Assembly: GCA_963971535.1 (NCBI GenBank)
Contig: OZ020589.1
Span: 96,158,324-96,222,323 of the forward strand
Direction of reading: 5' to 3'
DNA length: 64,000 bases
Source: Notolepis coatsorum
Lineage: Eukaryota > Chordata > Actinopteri > Aulopiformes > Paralepididae
Made by a program: the position numbers and the translations under genes. Of the stretch, positions 8,956-21,700 are shown one piece after another. The first letter of the stretch is position 1. The number at the start of each line of letters is the position of its first letter. The notes beneath the pieces are model-generated. The model saw only the letters and a list, made by a program, of their open reading frames with translations, had not been told where the DNA came from and did no database searches.

Positions 8956-10136
8956 TACGTTCATGTCACAGGTACACGGCAGTTACTCTAGACTGGACAT
9001 GTTTTTGATTTCAGGAACAGACCTATACAGAGCTAATACATGCAACATAGAACCAATTACTATCTCAGACCATGCCCCTGTCACCTTGAAAATAAAGATA
9101 GGACCAAGTAAACAGTTTAAATACTGGCGAATGAATGTCTCACTATTAAATAATGAAGCAATACAAAAGGAAATAGGTAACGGCTGGGAGGAATATCTCG
9201 CCTTCAATGACAATGAAACTGTCTCCCCTTCTGTTCTTTGGGAGGGGGCTAAAGCAGTGATGAGGGGCAATATTATTGCTATTTCCTCAAGGTTAAAAAA
9301 ACAAAGACTAGCCCAACAAAATGAATTGGAGAAGGAAATTAAGAGACAAGAGATAGAACATCAACAATCCAAAAATGTGGAAACTCTGGGCTTACTCAAA
9401 GAAAATAGAAAGAAATTGGATGATCTGCTAACATACAAGGCGGAGGGAGCACTGAGATTTGTAAATAGGACATACTACGAAATGGGAAACAGAGCAAGCC
9501 GTCTGTTAGCATTTCAGATAAGTAAAATACAATCCAATAGAGTAGTACACAAGATAAAATGCCCAATCAGAGACCAGATGCTAACCCAACCTAAAGATAT
9601 CACAGAGGAGTTTGCTAAATACTATGAGAAGCTATATAAAAAGGAAGATGAACCAGACAAGGAAGAGAAGATCGAATCCTTTTTTAGCTCAATCAACCTG
9701 CCTAGATTAACAGTAGAAGAAGCAGATATGATGACATTTCCAATTAGAGAAGAAGAAATAAGAGAGAGTATACTCAAACTTAAAAATAACAAATCCCCAG
9801 GAGTAGATGGCTTCCCAGGAGAGTACTATAAGATATTTGTAAATGAGCTAACCCCAGTGCTATGCAGGGTCTACAACTATGCTCTGGACAAAGGGGACCC
9901 ACCAAGGTCATGGCTGGATGCAGTGATAAGTGTAATCCATAAAGACAACAAAGACCCAACCCAATTAAATGTATGTCATATCATCCAATCAGCCTTCTCT
10001 GTGTGGATTTAAATGGTACTGACCTCAATTATAGCAAATAGAATACAAAAACACATTAGTAAACTTATAAAACCAGACCAAACAGGTTTCATTAACAACA
10101 GGCAGGGAACTGATAATGTTAGAAGAGCCTTGAACC
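8956..10136 (+). pseudogene. L1 copy A ORF2, endonuclease end and start of reverse transcriptase
   Basis: A 5'-truncated L1 ORF2. The endonuclease C-terminal motifs SYSRLDMFLIS and ITISDHAPVTLKI are followed by a charged linker and the start of the reverse transcriptase (LKNNKSPGVDGFPGEYYKIF, near 9780). A frameshift near 10000 leads to a second frame containing KPDQTGFINNRQGTDNVRRA, cut at about 10136 by L1 copy B. The C-terminal part resumes at 34888. Comparison with copy B shows that roughly 0.55 kb, including the catalytic YADD region, is missing between the two halves. Confidence 0.85.
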
Positions 10137-10253
10137 GACTTCCGGTTTGACCGCGGAAGAACATGGCTGCTTAACTCGCGAGCTCCCCGACAGCAAAATG
10201 ATTTAGCCCCGGAAAACATTTGTTAACAACACCAGGGTATATATTTAATAGGG

Positions 10254-11201
10254 ATGAAAGAAGGGGCTATCACGAGACGTAGGGCGAACATGATTACAAC
10301 TGAAAAGGACGACGGAATGGCAGAGAATGACGACGTAACGGGAGGAAAAGATGGCGACGATGACTGTGAACAAGAGGCCACGCTGTTGAACATATACAAG
10401 GAGCTCAAAGACTTCAGAAAAGACAATGAGCGTCAATTTCGGGAAATAAAGAATGATATGAACAGAATGAACGAGAAAATGAAAATGTGCTTGATGCGGC
10501 GACGGTTTTAATAAAAAAACTGATACAGAGGCAGGCCGACATGGAGGCTAAACTGCTCGACCAAGAGGGCAGAACGAGGAGAGATAACCTGCGGGTGTAT
10601 GGTATCCCGGAGGAGAAAGAGGGAAAGGACATGCATGGATTTCTAGACGGCACACCGGGCACTGGCCCCAAGGCCTAACAACCCACAGCTGAAGCCACGG
10701 TCAATCGTGGTTAAGTTTGGGAGTTACAAAATGAAGGAAGAGATAATACGCCGAACGTGGCAGAAGAAAAACGTCTCATGTGACAACGAACGCTTCTATG
10801 TCGACCATGACTTCCCCACTGAAATACTGAAGAAGCGAGGAGAATATGCCGAGGCCAAGAGAATAATGAAGGAGAAGAATCTCAAGTTCCAGACACCGTA
10901 TCCAGCGAAGATGAGGGTATTCTACGAGGATGGCACCCGCCTGTACCAGAGCGCAGCGGAGGCGACGGCGGATATGGCAAAACGTGGATTCAAGATCACC
11001 GTGGTGAACCCGACTACCGACCCGGATCGAGAGGAGATACTGCGGCTGTCTACCTGGCAGACAGTGGGAAGAAAACGGGGACCGGGGGACGACATGCAGG
11101 CGACGGGGACTGAACGCCCCGCACAGCAGGGCAATGGACATCACGGATACCGGGAGAAACTACAGGGATTCAGACGGGGACAGTCGGAGGCGGACAATTA
11201 A
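10254..11201 (+). pseudogene. L1 copy B ORF1 protein, broken in three frames
   Basis: ORF1p would coat L1 RNA. An acidic N-terminus and coiled coil (10254-10500) shift frame at about 10490 into the core with RRDNLRVYGIPEE. A deletion near 10650-10690 removes the middle of the RRM-like domain, and the C-terminal domain follows in 10707-11201 (VKFGSYKMKEEIIRRTW, then FYVDHDFPTEILKKR, then MRVFYEDGTRLYQSAAEATA). Three fragments are needed, so no functional product is expected. Confidence 0.85.
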
Positions 11202-11936
11202 GATAAAGTTCATGAAGCGCATGGATACAGATAAGTCACGGGGGCATCGTCATAGAATAAATAACATCACAAAATGCCAGTATGTATATGAAGGAAAAGA
11301 GAAAAAAAAAAAAAAAAAAGTGATTAAAAAAAAAAAAAAAAATGTGAAATGAGAATAGAGGGCAATGAATAGGAGAGTATGCTAAAAATGTGGGAGGGGA
11401 AATATCCCGGATGGATAAAGGAAAAGTATAACGAAATGAACCACAGGCCATTATGGCTATGTCATAGAAGTTACAATGTACCAATATATATCTAAGAGAT
11501 ATACAAATGTTAATTGTTGGAAACGTTACCGTTTTGACAAGTTCAGTTGGATTGATCGCACTGTATATAGATTACAGTGTGAGCCATACGTTACATCAGG
11601 GTATACAAAATAGTAGGGGCACAGTTTTGGGCAACCTGCCTTGTGCCATATGCACTCCTCTGTTAGTCGAGGGGGACCAAGGTGCACGGGTGAGTATCGA
11701 TCTCACCCTCGGTACAATTGTTCTATCTGGGGTCCTATCGAACGTAGCTTGGGTAAATGTGGGGGGGGGAAATGTATTTATGTTTTTATATGTTCTTTTT
11801 TATTTCATTGTATGCTATACTATTGTATATATATCTTCACAGTCTCAGGAACTAGATATGGAAATGTGGGAGATGGCGCCCCAGACATAGAGGTACTACG
11901 TCCTGGATTGCACAGGGGAGATACATTACGAGGAAT
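11202..11936 (+). other. L1 copy B inter-ORF spacer
   Basis: The spacer between ORF1 and ORF2 is about 735 bp, with poly-A runs at 11303-11343. Open frames at 11507 and 11641 have no recognisable domain. A long spacer is also implied downstream of ORF1 in copy C (1-494). Confidence 0.6.
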
Positions 11937-14238
11937 ATGGGGCTGATTAAAATAATATCGTGGAATATAGACGGATGTCATCATCCCATTAAGAGAAAAA
12001 AGATACTGACGTTCTTGAAACAAAAAAAGACGGATATTGCACTAATTCAGGAATCGCACCTGGATGAGGAGGAGTCGGCCAAGCTTAAAAGGGATTGGGT
12101 GGGACAAATATTCTATAGTACGTTCTCTTCTAGGAAGAGGGGGGTGGCAATATTGGTGAGAAAAAACATAGACCTAAAGGTGCACAATCGTTTCTCACAT
12201 GATGAGGGAAGATGGGTTATACTGGATGCTGATTTAGAGGGACAGAGGACTACCTTAGCTAATATATATGCGCCCAACGGGTCGTCCTCAGACTTTTTCC
12301 ATGAAGTATGTGAGGTGATCAGGAAAATAGGGAATAGCAACGTAATCATAGGGGGGGACTTCAACCTGGTTGGAAACACCTTAATGGACAAATCGTATCA
12401 ACCCAGGACCGCTGACAACGCAGGGAGACTGGCGGTTGGTGTTCTGATAGAGGAATTGGGTCTAGTGGATATTTGGAGGGTTATGAACCCACAAGAAAGA
12501 GACTACACGTTTTACTCTCACCCGCATTCCTCATACTCTAGAATAGATTATTTCCTGATCTCTAGCGCACTGGTAGAACAGGCAGCAGATACTGGGATAG
12601 GGAACATTGTAATATCTGACCATGCTCCGGTTGATTTAGTGATCACATCCATGGAGGAAGGGCAACGATCTCGGAGATGGCGATTCAATAACCTGATGTT
12701 AAATGATGAAGGATCGTGTGCGTACATTAGAACTATATTTAAGGAATTTTGGGAACCTAATGAAGGGTCAATAGATGATAGTGGCATAATGTGGGACACA
12801 TGTAAAGCTTACATGAGAGGACGACTCATACAATACGGTGCAATACTAAAAAGGGCAGAGAAACAAAAAATGACAGCGTTAGATGAGGAAATTAAAATAC
12901 TCTCGAAACAGCACAGTCAGAGACCAGACCCAGAAACGTGGAGAAACCTAAACAAATCCAAATACGAATTGAACAACATATATCAAAAGAAGGCTGAATA
13001 TGTGTTATTTAGGACCAACCAAAGATATTATGAACAAGGGGAGAGAGCGGGTAAAATACTAGCGAATCGGGTTAAACAAATGCAAAATCAAAATATTATA
13101 TCCTCAATTCGTAATAAAGATGACAAGATTATTACAGACAAAAAGGAAATTAATAATGTTTTCAGGTGCTTCTACCAGGACTTATATACCCCACAGAAGG
13201 CGGTGGATCAGGTAAAAATGGACGCGTTCTTCGACAAAATCAAATTACCGTCGTTATCGAAACAACAAGTAAAATCAATGGAGGGGGGGGTCTCGATAGA
13301 AGAAATACATGCGGCAATCAACAGCCTTAAATTGGGTAAAGCACCAGGAGACGACGGGTTTACTCCCGATTTCTACAAACAATTCAGTGATATAATCGCT
13401 CCGAGACTATTAAAAGTATATGAGGATTCATTGTTAAAGGGGGGATTGCCCACTAGCTTGAGATCGGCCACTATTACGTTACTACAGAAAAAGGGCAAAG
13501 ACCCTCAATACTGTGGAAACTATAGGCCTACAGTATATCCCTGAGCAATTTGGAAGAAAAAGTATTGGCAAAGATACTTGCGAATAGAATAGAAGATGTA
13601 CTACCAACTTTGGTGCATTCAGATCAAGTGGGCTTTGTGAAGGGGAGACACTCAGCTGATAATATCCGCAGACTCCTACACATAATGTGGAAGGTCAGGA
13701 ATGATACAGAACCTACAGTGGCCTTCTCATTGGATGCCGAAAAGGCCTTTGATAAGGTGGAATTTGCATTCTTATTTCACACGCTAGAGCGCTTCGGGTT
13801 CGGACCATCGTTTACTGGGTGGGTAAAACTGTTATACACAAATCCGATGGCATCAGTATTGACCAACGGGATCGTATCCTCGCCCTTTAATCTAGGGCGG
13901 GGGACGAGGCAAGGTTCTCCGCTTTCTCCCCAAATGTTTGCGCTCTTCCTCGAACCACTTGCTATCGCACTAAGGACTAATCAGGACATCAAAGGGGTAA
14001 TAGCGGGGCAGGTAGAACATAAATTATTTTTATATGCGGACGATATCTTATTGGTATCCAGCAATCCCCAAACAGCAGCTGGGGTCATTGGAACTATTAT
14101 CAAGTCCTTCTCTGAAATATCTGGGTACACAATCAACTGGAGCAAGTCAGAAGCAATGCCTCTCTCTAAATGTTGTCCCCCTGCTATCAGGAGGGGGTGG
14201 CAATACAGATGGATGCCGTCAGGGTTGATATACCTAGG

Positions 14239-15641
14239 TGTTGTGAAGGATCAGATTAAACCGAATATATATATTTATTTATGGATATATATTTAATAGT
14301 ATTTGTATATCGTTTGATATCCCTTGTATATTCCTTGTACATATACACTGAATATCCCTTTAGTCTACTAACAGCCCATAATAGTTTCATTCTCTCATTG
14401 GACAAGAACTTGGCGCCAGCAGCCAAGCCCCTTGGTTCAAGTTCAATCGTGCCGACGAACATGTCGTTACTAGCCCGGTTCCGCGTAGGAATACGTCTGG
14501 CGAAATACGAATGGTACTATTTGTTCACAGCGCATATATATATGGCGCAAGTAAAGTAGAACTTTCCTTTTAGTCCCTTAGCCCTTAGTTCTTTACCCTC
14601 CAACCTAGTGGCAAGACGTTAAGCCTCACCCACGATACACGTGTGGTGCAGTATGGTCAACTTGGCCTCAGAATGGCATTGAGACATCGTGTGGATTAAT
14701 AGCTGAATTGTCATAGTTTGGCACTATACCGTCGAGTGGGACGTATTTCTATTAAGTTAATAATAGTCTATTATGTATGGTGCATCGTTCGGTTAGAGTT
14801 ATACAGTGAGTAGTACCCCCATCGTTTCCTCGCGTTATCTAGAGTCTTAACCAGGCTGGGCAGACCACGTGTGGTGCTTTCATCCGAGGAGTTCTGGGCT
14901 AGGACGAGTGGACCTGCACATTGGATTACCTTACCCGGACGACGGCGAGCCCTACACGGCTTGGATTATCTACTTGCTTTGGGTGCTTTGATTTATGCCA
15001 TGGATAACAGCCAACACTGGTGAGTGTTGGAACTACCCCCCGAGAGGAGTCCAGGTGAGATGGCGCTCTACCCCGAGTGAGGTCGCCTCACGTCTCTTCG
15101 TTGTGGACCGGCAGCTACCGTCTACAAGAGGGCCCAACTGTATTCATCTGTGGACCAAGGTTCTGTGGGCACCGTGTTCAGCACTCTGAATTCTCCCAAG
15201 AAATCGTTGGCCAGATGGGATATCGCCGGCGGCTCTCCTAACCCCCCCCCCTACTGACTTACAACCAGCAGGACCCCCCTTTAGTATATCCAGCTATAAT
15301 CATTAAGTACCATCGCTATAGTTCCCTAAAGAACCAGGTTGTATACTTGCTTCCTGCGTAACCAGAGATTGGACATTCAATGTTGATTTGCCTACGAATA
15401 CTCATTTGCCTTACAAGTGCATTCAAATCATAAATGTCATTAAGTGAACGTTGTATATACCCTTTGCTATATATTAAATATTCGACGGATACATTTGTGT
15501 GGACTTGGTTTCATGGTGGGAAAGTGTTCATCATATCTATATCATGTACTGTGTGGCCAGTAGTTAAAGTACATAAAGCGGTAGTGGTTTAATGATACCA
15601 TACTTATCAATACAGTCAGGGAATTGTACCCCTCAGTTACA
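14239..15641 (+). repeat. BEL/Pao copy 1, 5' LTR
   Basis: The LTR begins TGTTGTGAAGGATCAG and ends CCTCAGTTACA. It opens with an A/T-rich stretch (tatatatttatttatgg) that could hold the promoter. Small open frames inside recur identically in the 3' LTR and are not genes. Confidence 0.96.
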
Positions 15642-15661
15642 ATTGGTCCTTCGAGCCGGAG
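15642..15661 (+). promoter_or_regulatory. BEL/Pao primer-binding site
   Basis: Directly after the 5' LTR, the sequence attggtccttcgagccgg sits where the tRNA primer anneals for minus-strand synthesis. The matching tRNA was not determined. Confidence 0.7.
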
Positions 15662-15709
15662 GGTAACTAGTGTAATATTAATATAGTGTTATTAATATTG
15701 AAATGGCCT

Positions 15710-18700
15710 ATGATGAACACTCCACGAAACGGTCCTCCTAACGTAGAACGGCCGCGGCGCAGACGACAGACACCTCAGTACTTAGAGGATTACGCTGTCA
15801 GTCAACTACCTAGCCTTCGACAAACGGTAAACGCGGTAAAAGTAGAAAGTAAAATTATGTCTGACCTTAACGACCAGGTTACCCCGACCACAGAGGCCCT
15901 AGTGGGTTCTAATGTAACTGACCAAGCTCACAGTGGGGACCAGGAGGGAGCTGACATGCCTTTACCCCCCGCCAATACCGAAGAAGTAGTCCCCGACCAG
16001 CCCCGGGAGGAAGACAACCCTACAAAGAGAGAACTCTGCACGGAACAAGATGAGGAGAGCGCCGAGGAGATAGAGCTCCAGGACTCCCCAACGAGTACAG
16101 CCAGGAGCGGCTCACCTCTACAACCGTCTTCCCCCAGCGAAGCGGAGAGGATGCTATCACAGGCGTTCCTCGTCAGCCTGACAGCCTCTACCGAACGCGA
16201 TCGACTCCAGGGTGAACACGATCGACTTCAGGGTGAACGCGATCGACTCCAGACGCAGCAACGGAGCGAAGAAGAGCGTATACGCCTGGAGATGAGACGC
16301 CTTCAGACGGAAGAGAATATGGCAAGAGACCGAGCAGACACCCAGCGCGCCGCTGACGGTGCCCAAAGAGAGGCAGAGCGCGACCTCGCTCTCATCCAGC
16401 GCGAAACCGAGCGCGACAGACTACAGGGCGAGCGCGACAGACTACAAGCGCAGCTAATGGAGCAGCTGATCACCAAGGCAACACCCTCTCCCTCCGCCAG
16501 GGGTTCAAGGAACTCGTCGAGACAACAGTCAAGGGCAGCATCCCCTAACCGAGCAAGCGACCCTGAACTTGACCAACAGATCAAGCCTATACCCCCCACA
16601 GACCCCCTTCCCCGACCGGTCCAAGCGAGACCCAGCTACAAGGAAGGAGCGGCATACACTGCGGAGAAGCTAAATAAACGACTACAGGATCTAGAGGACC
16701 TGATAGAAGAAGAAGAGGGAGAGGAGGAGAACCAAGCCCGACGACAGCACAGTACTCCACCGGACCAGGAGGTCCAGTACAGCCCAGGCTATACCCCCGC
16801 GGCGCTGCGCTACAGACCCCCGACTCTATTCACGGGTGAGCATGACGCACGACCAGCCCCGAGGAATAGCACCTGGACCAGCGGGCCATGGTACCCTGCC
16901 GGTACCAGCCCACAGAGAGGCGCAAGAGGAGACTCGCCTAGGAGGCCTCTCCCCCAACGCTCGCCGATGTATCAGCCATCCACGGCGTCATACATTGGCA
17001 CACCGACGTTTCCAGACTTCACCTATGAGAATCGAGCACAGTACACGGAGCTCCGGATGTGCTTAGAGACAATGATGGTGGATGTCGCTGATGAGCGCCA
17101 CAAGTATGCAATATTACTGAAGCACCTGAAAGTACCCCGAGCGCACAATATAGCGCTAGCCTATGCCACCTCTACGACCCCATACACCGCGGCTCTAGCA
17201 GCGCTGGACCAGAGATATGGACGTATATGGGATTACGTAATCCAAGAGATAAGGCATATTGACCGCCTACCCCCAGCAACAGACAATCGCTCATTAGACG
17301 ACCTGTCTATAAAAGTGCAGTCCCTGGTAGGGATGCTGGGAGCGCAACGAGAAAAGGGTATGCACGAGCTATACGCCAACTCTAACGTCGAGAGGATTTT
17401 AGAGAAGCTGCCACCCGCCAGACAAGAGCGCTTCAGGCGGCAGAGAGACCACCGTGATCCTAACGGTCCCGAACCATCCCTCCTCGATCTAGCCGACTTC
17501 CTGGCGAGAGAAGTCAGCAGCCTACGACTGGATACGTTCGTGCGGAGCACACCAAGCTCCAGAGAGGGACTCAGGAGAATAAACGATGGAAGAAGATCGG
17601 TGACTGTCATGCACCAATCAGAATCAGTACCGAGCAGTAAGAACCACAGTACCCCCTCGAGAAAAGAGAAGTGGAAGATGGTGTGCCCGTACTGCGAGAA
17701 GGAACACTGGCTGTCACAATGTGACCTGTTCACAAAGATGAATGCAGAAGAAGTGAGTCAATGGATAAAGTCCAACAGGCGCTGTTACCGATGTGCGCGC
17801 AGTCACATGGCAGCCGAGTGCCGCCTAAAGAAGAGGTGCAGTCGGTGTGACGGAGCCCACCTAGATGTCCTACACGACAGTAACAGAAGAAAGCCTGCAC
17901 CTGCACCATCGAGCAGCACAAAGGCAAGTGTCATGTACATTGACCCCGCCAGCAGCAGCGGCGCCCAAGTGCTCTTAAAGGTAGTCCGTGTAACATTGAG
18001 CTACCAAGATAAAGTCATGGACACTTACGCCGTCCTTGATGACGGGTCAGAGAAGACCCTTCTGCTCGCGTCCGCTGCGGCCCAGCTGGGACTGCGGGGG
18101 AGCGAGAACCAAATGACGATTCGGACAATAAGAAGAGATTTAAAGACGATAAAAGGCGAGAATGTCTCCTTCACTATCGCAGCAAGCGGGCAGCCAGAGC
18201 GACGGTATAGGATTACAAATGCTTTCACCAGCCAAGAAATAGGACTATCACAGTACACCTACCCCATCGCAAAACTGATGGATAAATATGTGCACCTGCG
18301 TCAACTACCTATCCCGCTCATAGACGGCGCCACCCCGACCCTGCTGATAGGCTCCGACCATGCAGACCTCATAGTCCCGATAGACCGGGTCCATACAGGA
18401 CCCAGAGGCTGTCCTGCAGCAGTCGAGACCCGCCTAGGATGGACATTACAAGGCCCCCTCGCTAAATCTCTTAACCGAACAGCAGCCACTAGCTGCCTCC
18501 ACTCCAGAGTGACAGAAGAAGACACCACTCTCCTGCAGCATGTCGAGAGGCTATGGACACTAGAGACAATGCCCTTTAAGAACGAAAAGAAAGACATTCG
18601 TTCTAAAGAAGACATTTACGCCATAAACCTCCTCGAGCAGGGGACAAAGAGAGTCACAGCCAGCGGAGTGATGAGATACGCAACTCCACTCCTGAGGCGG

Positions 18701-21700
18701 GAGGGAATGCCCACCTTTCACGCAAAGAAAGACGCTACGGAGCGGTATCTATTGAACACAGAGCGGCGCCTAGCCAAAGACCCCGCTCAAGAGAGTGTGT
18801 ACCGCGCTGAGATTGAGAAGCTAATCACAGCGGGACACGTGACAAAGATTGACATTAAAGAGGCCGATCAGATGACCGAATCATGGTACGTGCCGCACCA
18901 CAAGGTCCACCACAACGGCAAGGATCGCATTGTGTTTAACTGCAGCTACCAGATCGGATCCCAAAATCTGAATAAAGAGCTCTTGCCCGGCCCCACACTC
19001 GGCCCCTCTCTACTAGGCGTGCTACTACGCTTCCGCCAGGACAAGGTGGCTATCAGCGGGGATATCAAAGGGATGTTCCTGCAGGTGAGACTAGTGGAGG
19101 AGGACAAGCCCCTGCTGCGGTTCCTATGGAGAGAGAGGATCGGAGATGAGCACCCCGCCATCTATCAATGGGAAGTCCTCCCTTTCGGAACTACATGCAG
19201 CCCGTGCTGTGCTACATTTGCACTACAGAAACACGTCGCAGAGGACCCAGCAGCAGATGAAGAGGTCCGACACAGTGTGAAGAACAGTTTCTACGTGGAC
19301 AACTGTTTACAAAGCGTTTCGACTCAAGAAGAAGCCGAGGCTCTCCTACTCAAGCTACGCGCCTCTCTGATCAAAGGCGGCTTTGATCTCAGGCAGTGGG
19401 CCAGCAGCGACCCGCACATATTGCGCAGCCTCTCCCCCGCGGACAAGGCTGCCAGCAGCGAGACCTGGATGGCGACAATCCCAGGAGAAGCCCAAGAAAT
19501 GACACTAGGACTAGTCTGGCGCTTCAAAACAGACTCGCTCCACTATAGACACAAACCCCTGACCACGGAGCAGGGAAGGTCGACGGCGATACCGACCACC
19601 AGACGGAGTGTGTACAGAACACTCGCCAGACAATATGACCCGTTGGGATGTATTCTACCTTACACCACCAGGGCAAAGATGATTGTACGAGCACTATGGG
19701 ACAAGGACCAGGGCTGGGACGACCCAATACCCGCACCCCTTGCCTCCACATGGAGAGAGTGGGAGACGGAACTCCGCTCACTCGCAGGCGTCAATATACG
19801 CCGCAGCTACTTCCCACCCACAGTGAGGCCAGAGACATGCAAGATGGATCTACACGTCTTCAGCGACGCCTCCGAAGTAGCCTATGGATCAGTGGCCTAC
19901 TTGCGTGCCCAAGAGAAGGGAGGAGAGATACACACCGCCTTCATCCTGGCTCGCTCAAGAATAGCCCCACGAAAGCAACAATCTATCCCGCGTCTAGAGC
20001 TCTGCGCAGCCCTAGCAGGAGCGCATCTAGCCACGTTAATCCAACGTGAACTCACCATTCCGGTGCACAGAACAATCTTGTGGTCAGATTCCACGACAGT
20101 ACTCACATGGATCAAGTCTGATTCATGCAGATACAAGGTCTTCGTGGGAGTCAGAGTCACAGAGATTCAAGAGTTAACAGAAGCAGCGAGCTGGCGGTAT
20201 GTGGACACCAAACACAACCCAGCTGACGTCATCACCCGGGGAATGTCCCTAGATGACCTCACCCGTCACAACATCTACAGTGACGGACCAGAGTTCCTCA
20301 AGCTCCCGGAAGGAGAGTGGCCTACGCCCACCCCACGGGAGGCGAGTAAAGAGGAGGCTGAGAACAAGAAACCTATGTTCTGTGGACTGAGCACAGTCGC
20401 CTCCACAGACCCCAACATAGATGATTGCCTCACCCTACAGAGTGCGCAACTAAAGACATTTCTGTGGCACCACCCAGAGATTCAGCCCACTGCCGACATT
20501 TCAGCAGCTGACTATGAAGAAGCAGAACTTCTTCTACTACAACGAGCCCAGAGAGACTCGTTCCCCGACGAGCTAGACTGTCTACAGGGAGGAAAGCCTG
20601 TCCCATCAGACAGCAGATTGCTCCACCTGGCACCCGAGAGCGACGCCCATAATCTCATCAGAGTGGGTGGTCGTCTGCGGAGGGCCCCTAATCTACCGGA
20701 TGACGTTAAGTACCCGATAGTCTTGAACAGCCGACACAAGGTCACAGAGCTGATCATAAAGAAATACGACGAGGATGTACACCACGCAGGAGCAGAGAGA
20801 GTCTTCGCGGAGATCAGACGTCGCTATTGGATACTTCAAGGAAGAGAAGCAGTGCGACGCTTCCAGCGAACCTGTCTAGACTGCCGAAAGTGGCGCGCGC
20901 AGCCCAGCATACCCCGGATGGCTGACCTACCTCCCTGTCGCCTCCGACTCGGCGACAAGCCCTTTCACTCCACAGGCATGGACTGTTTTGGCCCGTTGTA
21001 TATAAAGAAAGGAAGAGGAACCGAGAAGCGGTGGGGTATTGTATTCAAATACATGACCACCAGAGCGATACATATCGAACTCCTTCCAACCATGAGCACA
21101 GACTCATTCCTTATGGCCTTCCGAAGATTCACATCACGGAAAGGAAAACCGTCTACATTGTTGTCTGATCACGGGACAAACTTCAAAGGCGGAGAAAGAG
21201 AGCTGAGAGAGAGCTTCCAAGCTATGGGCCCAGAACTTAAGACCCACCTCGCTCCATCCCAGATTGACTTCCAGTTTAATCCCCCGAACGCACCCCACTT
21301 CGGTGGAACCTGGGAACGAGAAGTACGTTCTATAAAGACAGCCCTGTACGCCGTGCTTGGGGCCCAGACTGTAGCGGAAGAAGTCCTAATGACAGTCCTC
21401 ACGGAGATCGAGGGAGTATTGAACTCCAAGCCCCTCGGCTACGTCTCCAGTGATATAGCAGATGTCGACCCAGTCACCCCCAACACACTCTTGATGGGGC
21501 GGCTGGACCCCGCGCTACCCCAGACAATGTACAGGCCTGAAGAAGCGAACGGCCGAAGAATGTGGAGGTACAGTCAAGTACTAGCTGACAAGTTTTGGAA
21601 CAGCTTTCTACTCCACTACCTACCGTCTCTACAGACCCGCCAGAAGTGGGTAAAAGAGAGAGACAATTTGACAGAAGGAACAGTCGTCATGATTATCGAC

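Noticed and set aside
14281..14559. 92-codon ORF in the BEL/Pao LTR, repeated at 22025
   Set aside because: It is identical in both LTRs because the LTRs are identical; no domain and no independent support.
16157..21429. Antisense ORFs of 60-170 codons across the BEL/Pao gag-pol
   Set aside because: They are shadows of the long sense frame, with no domains and no conservation pattern that I could see.
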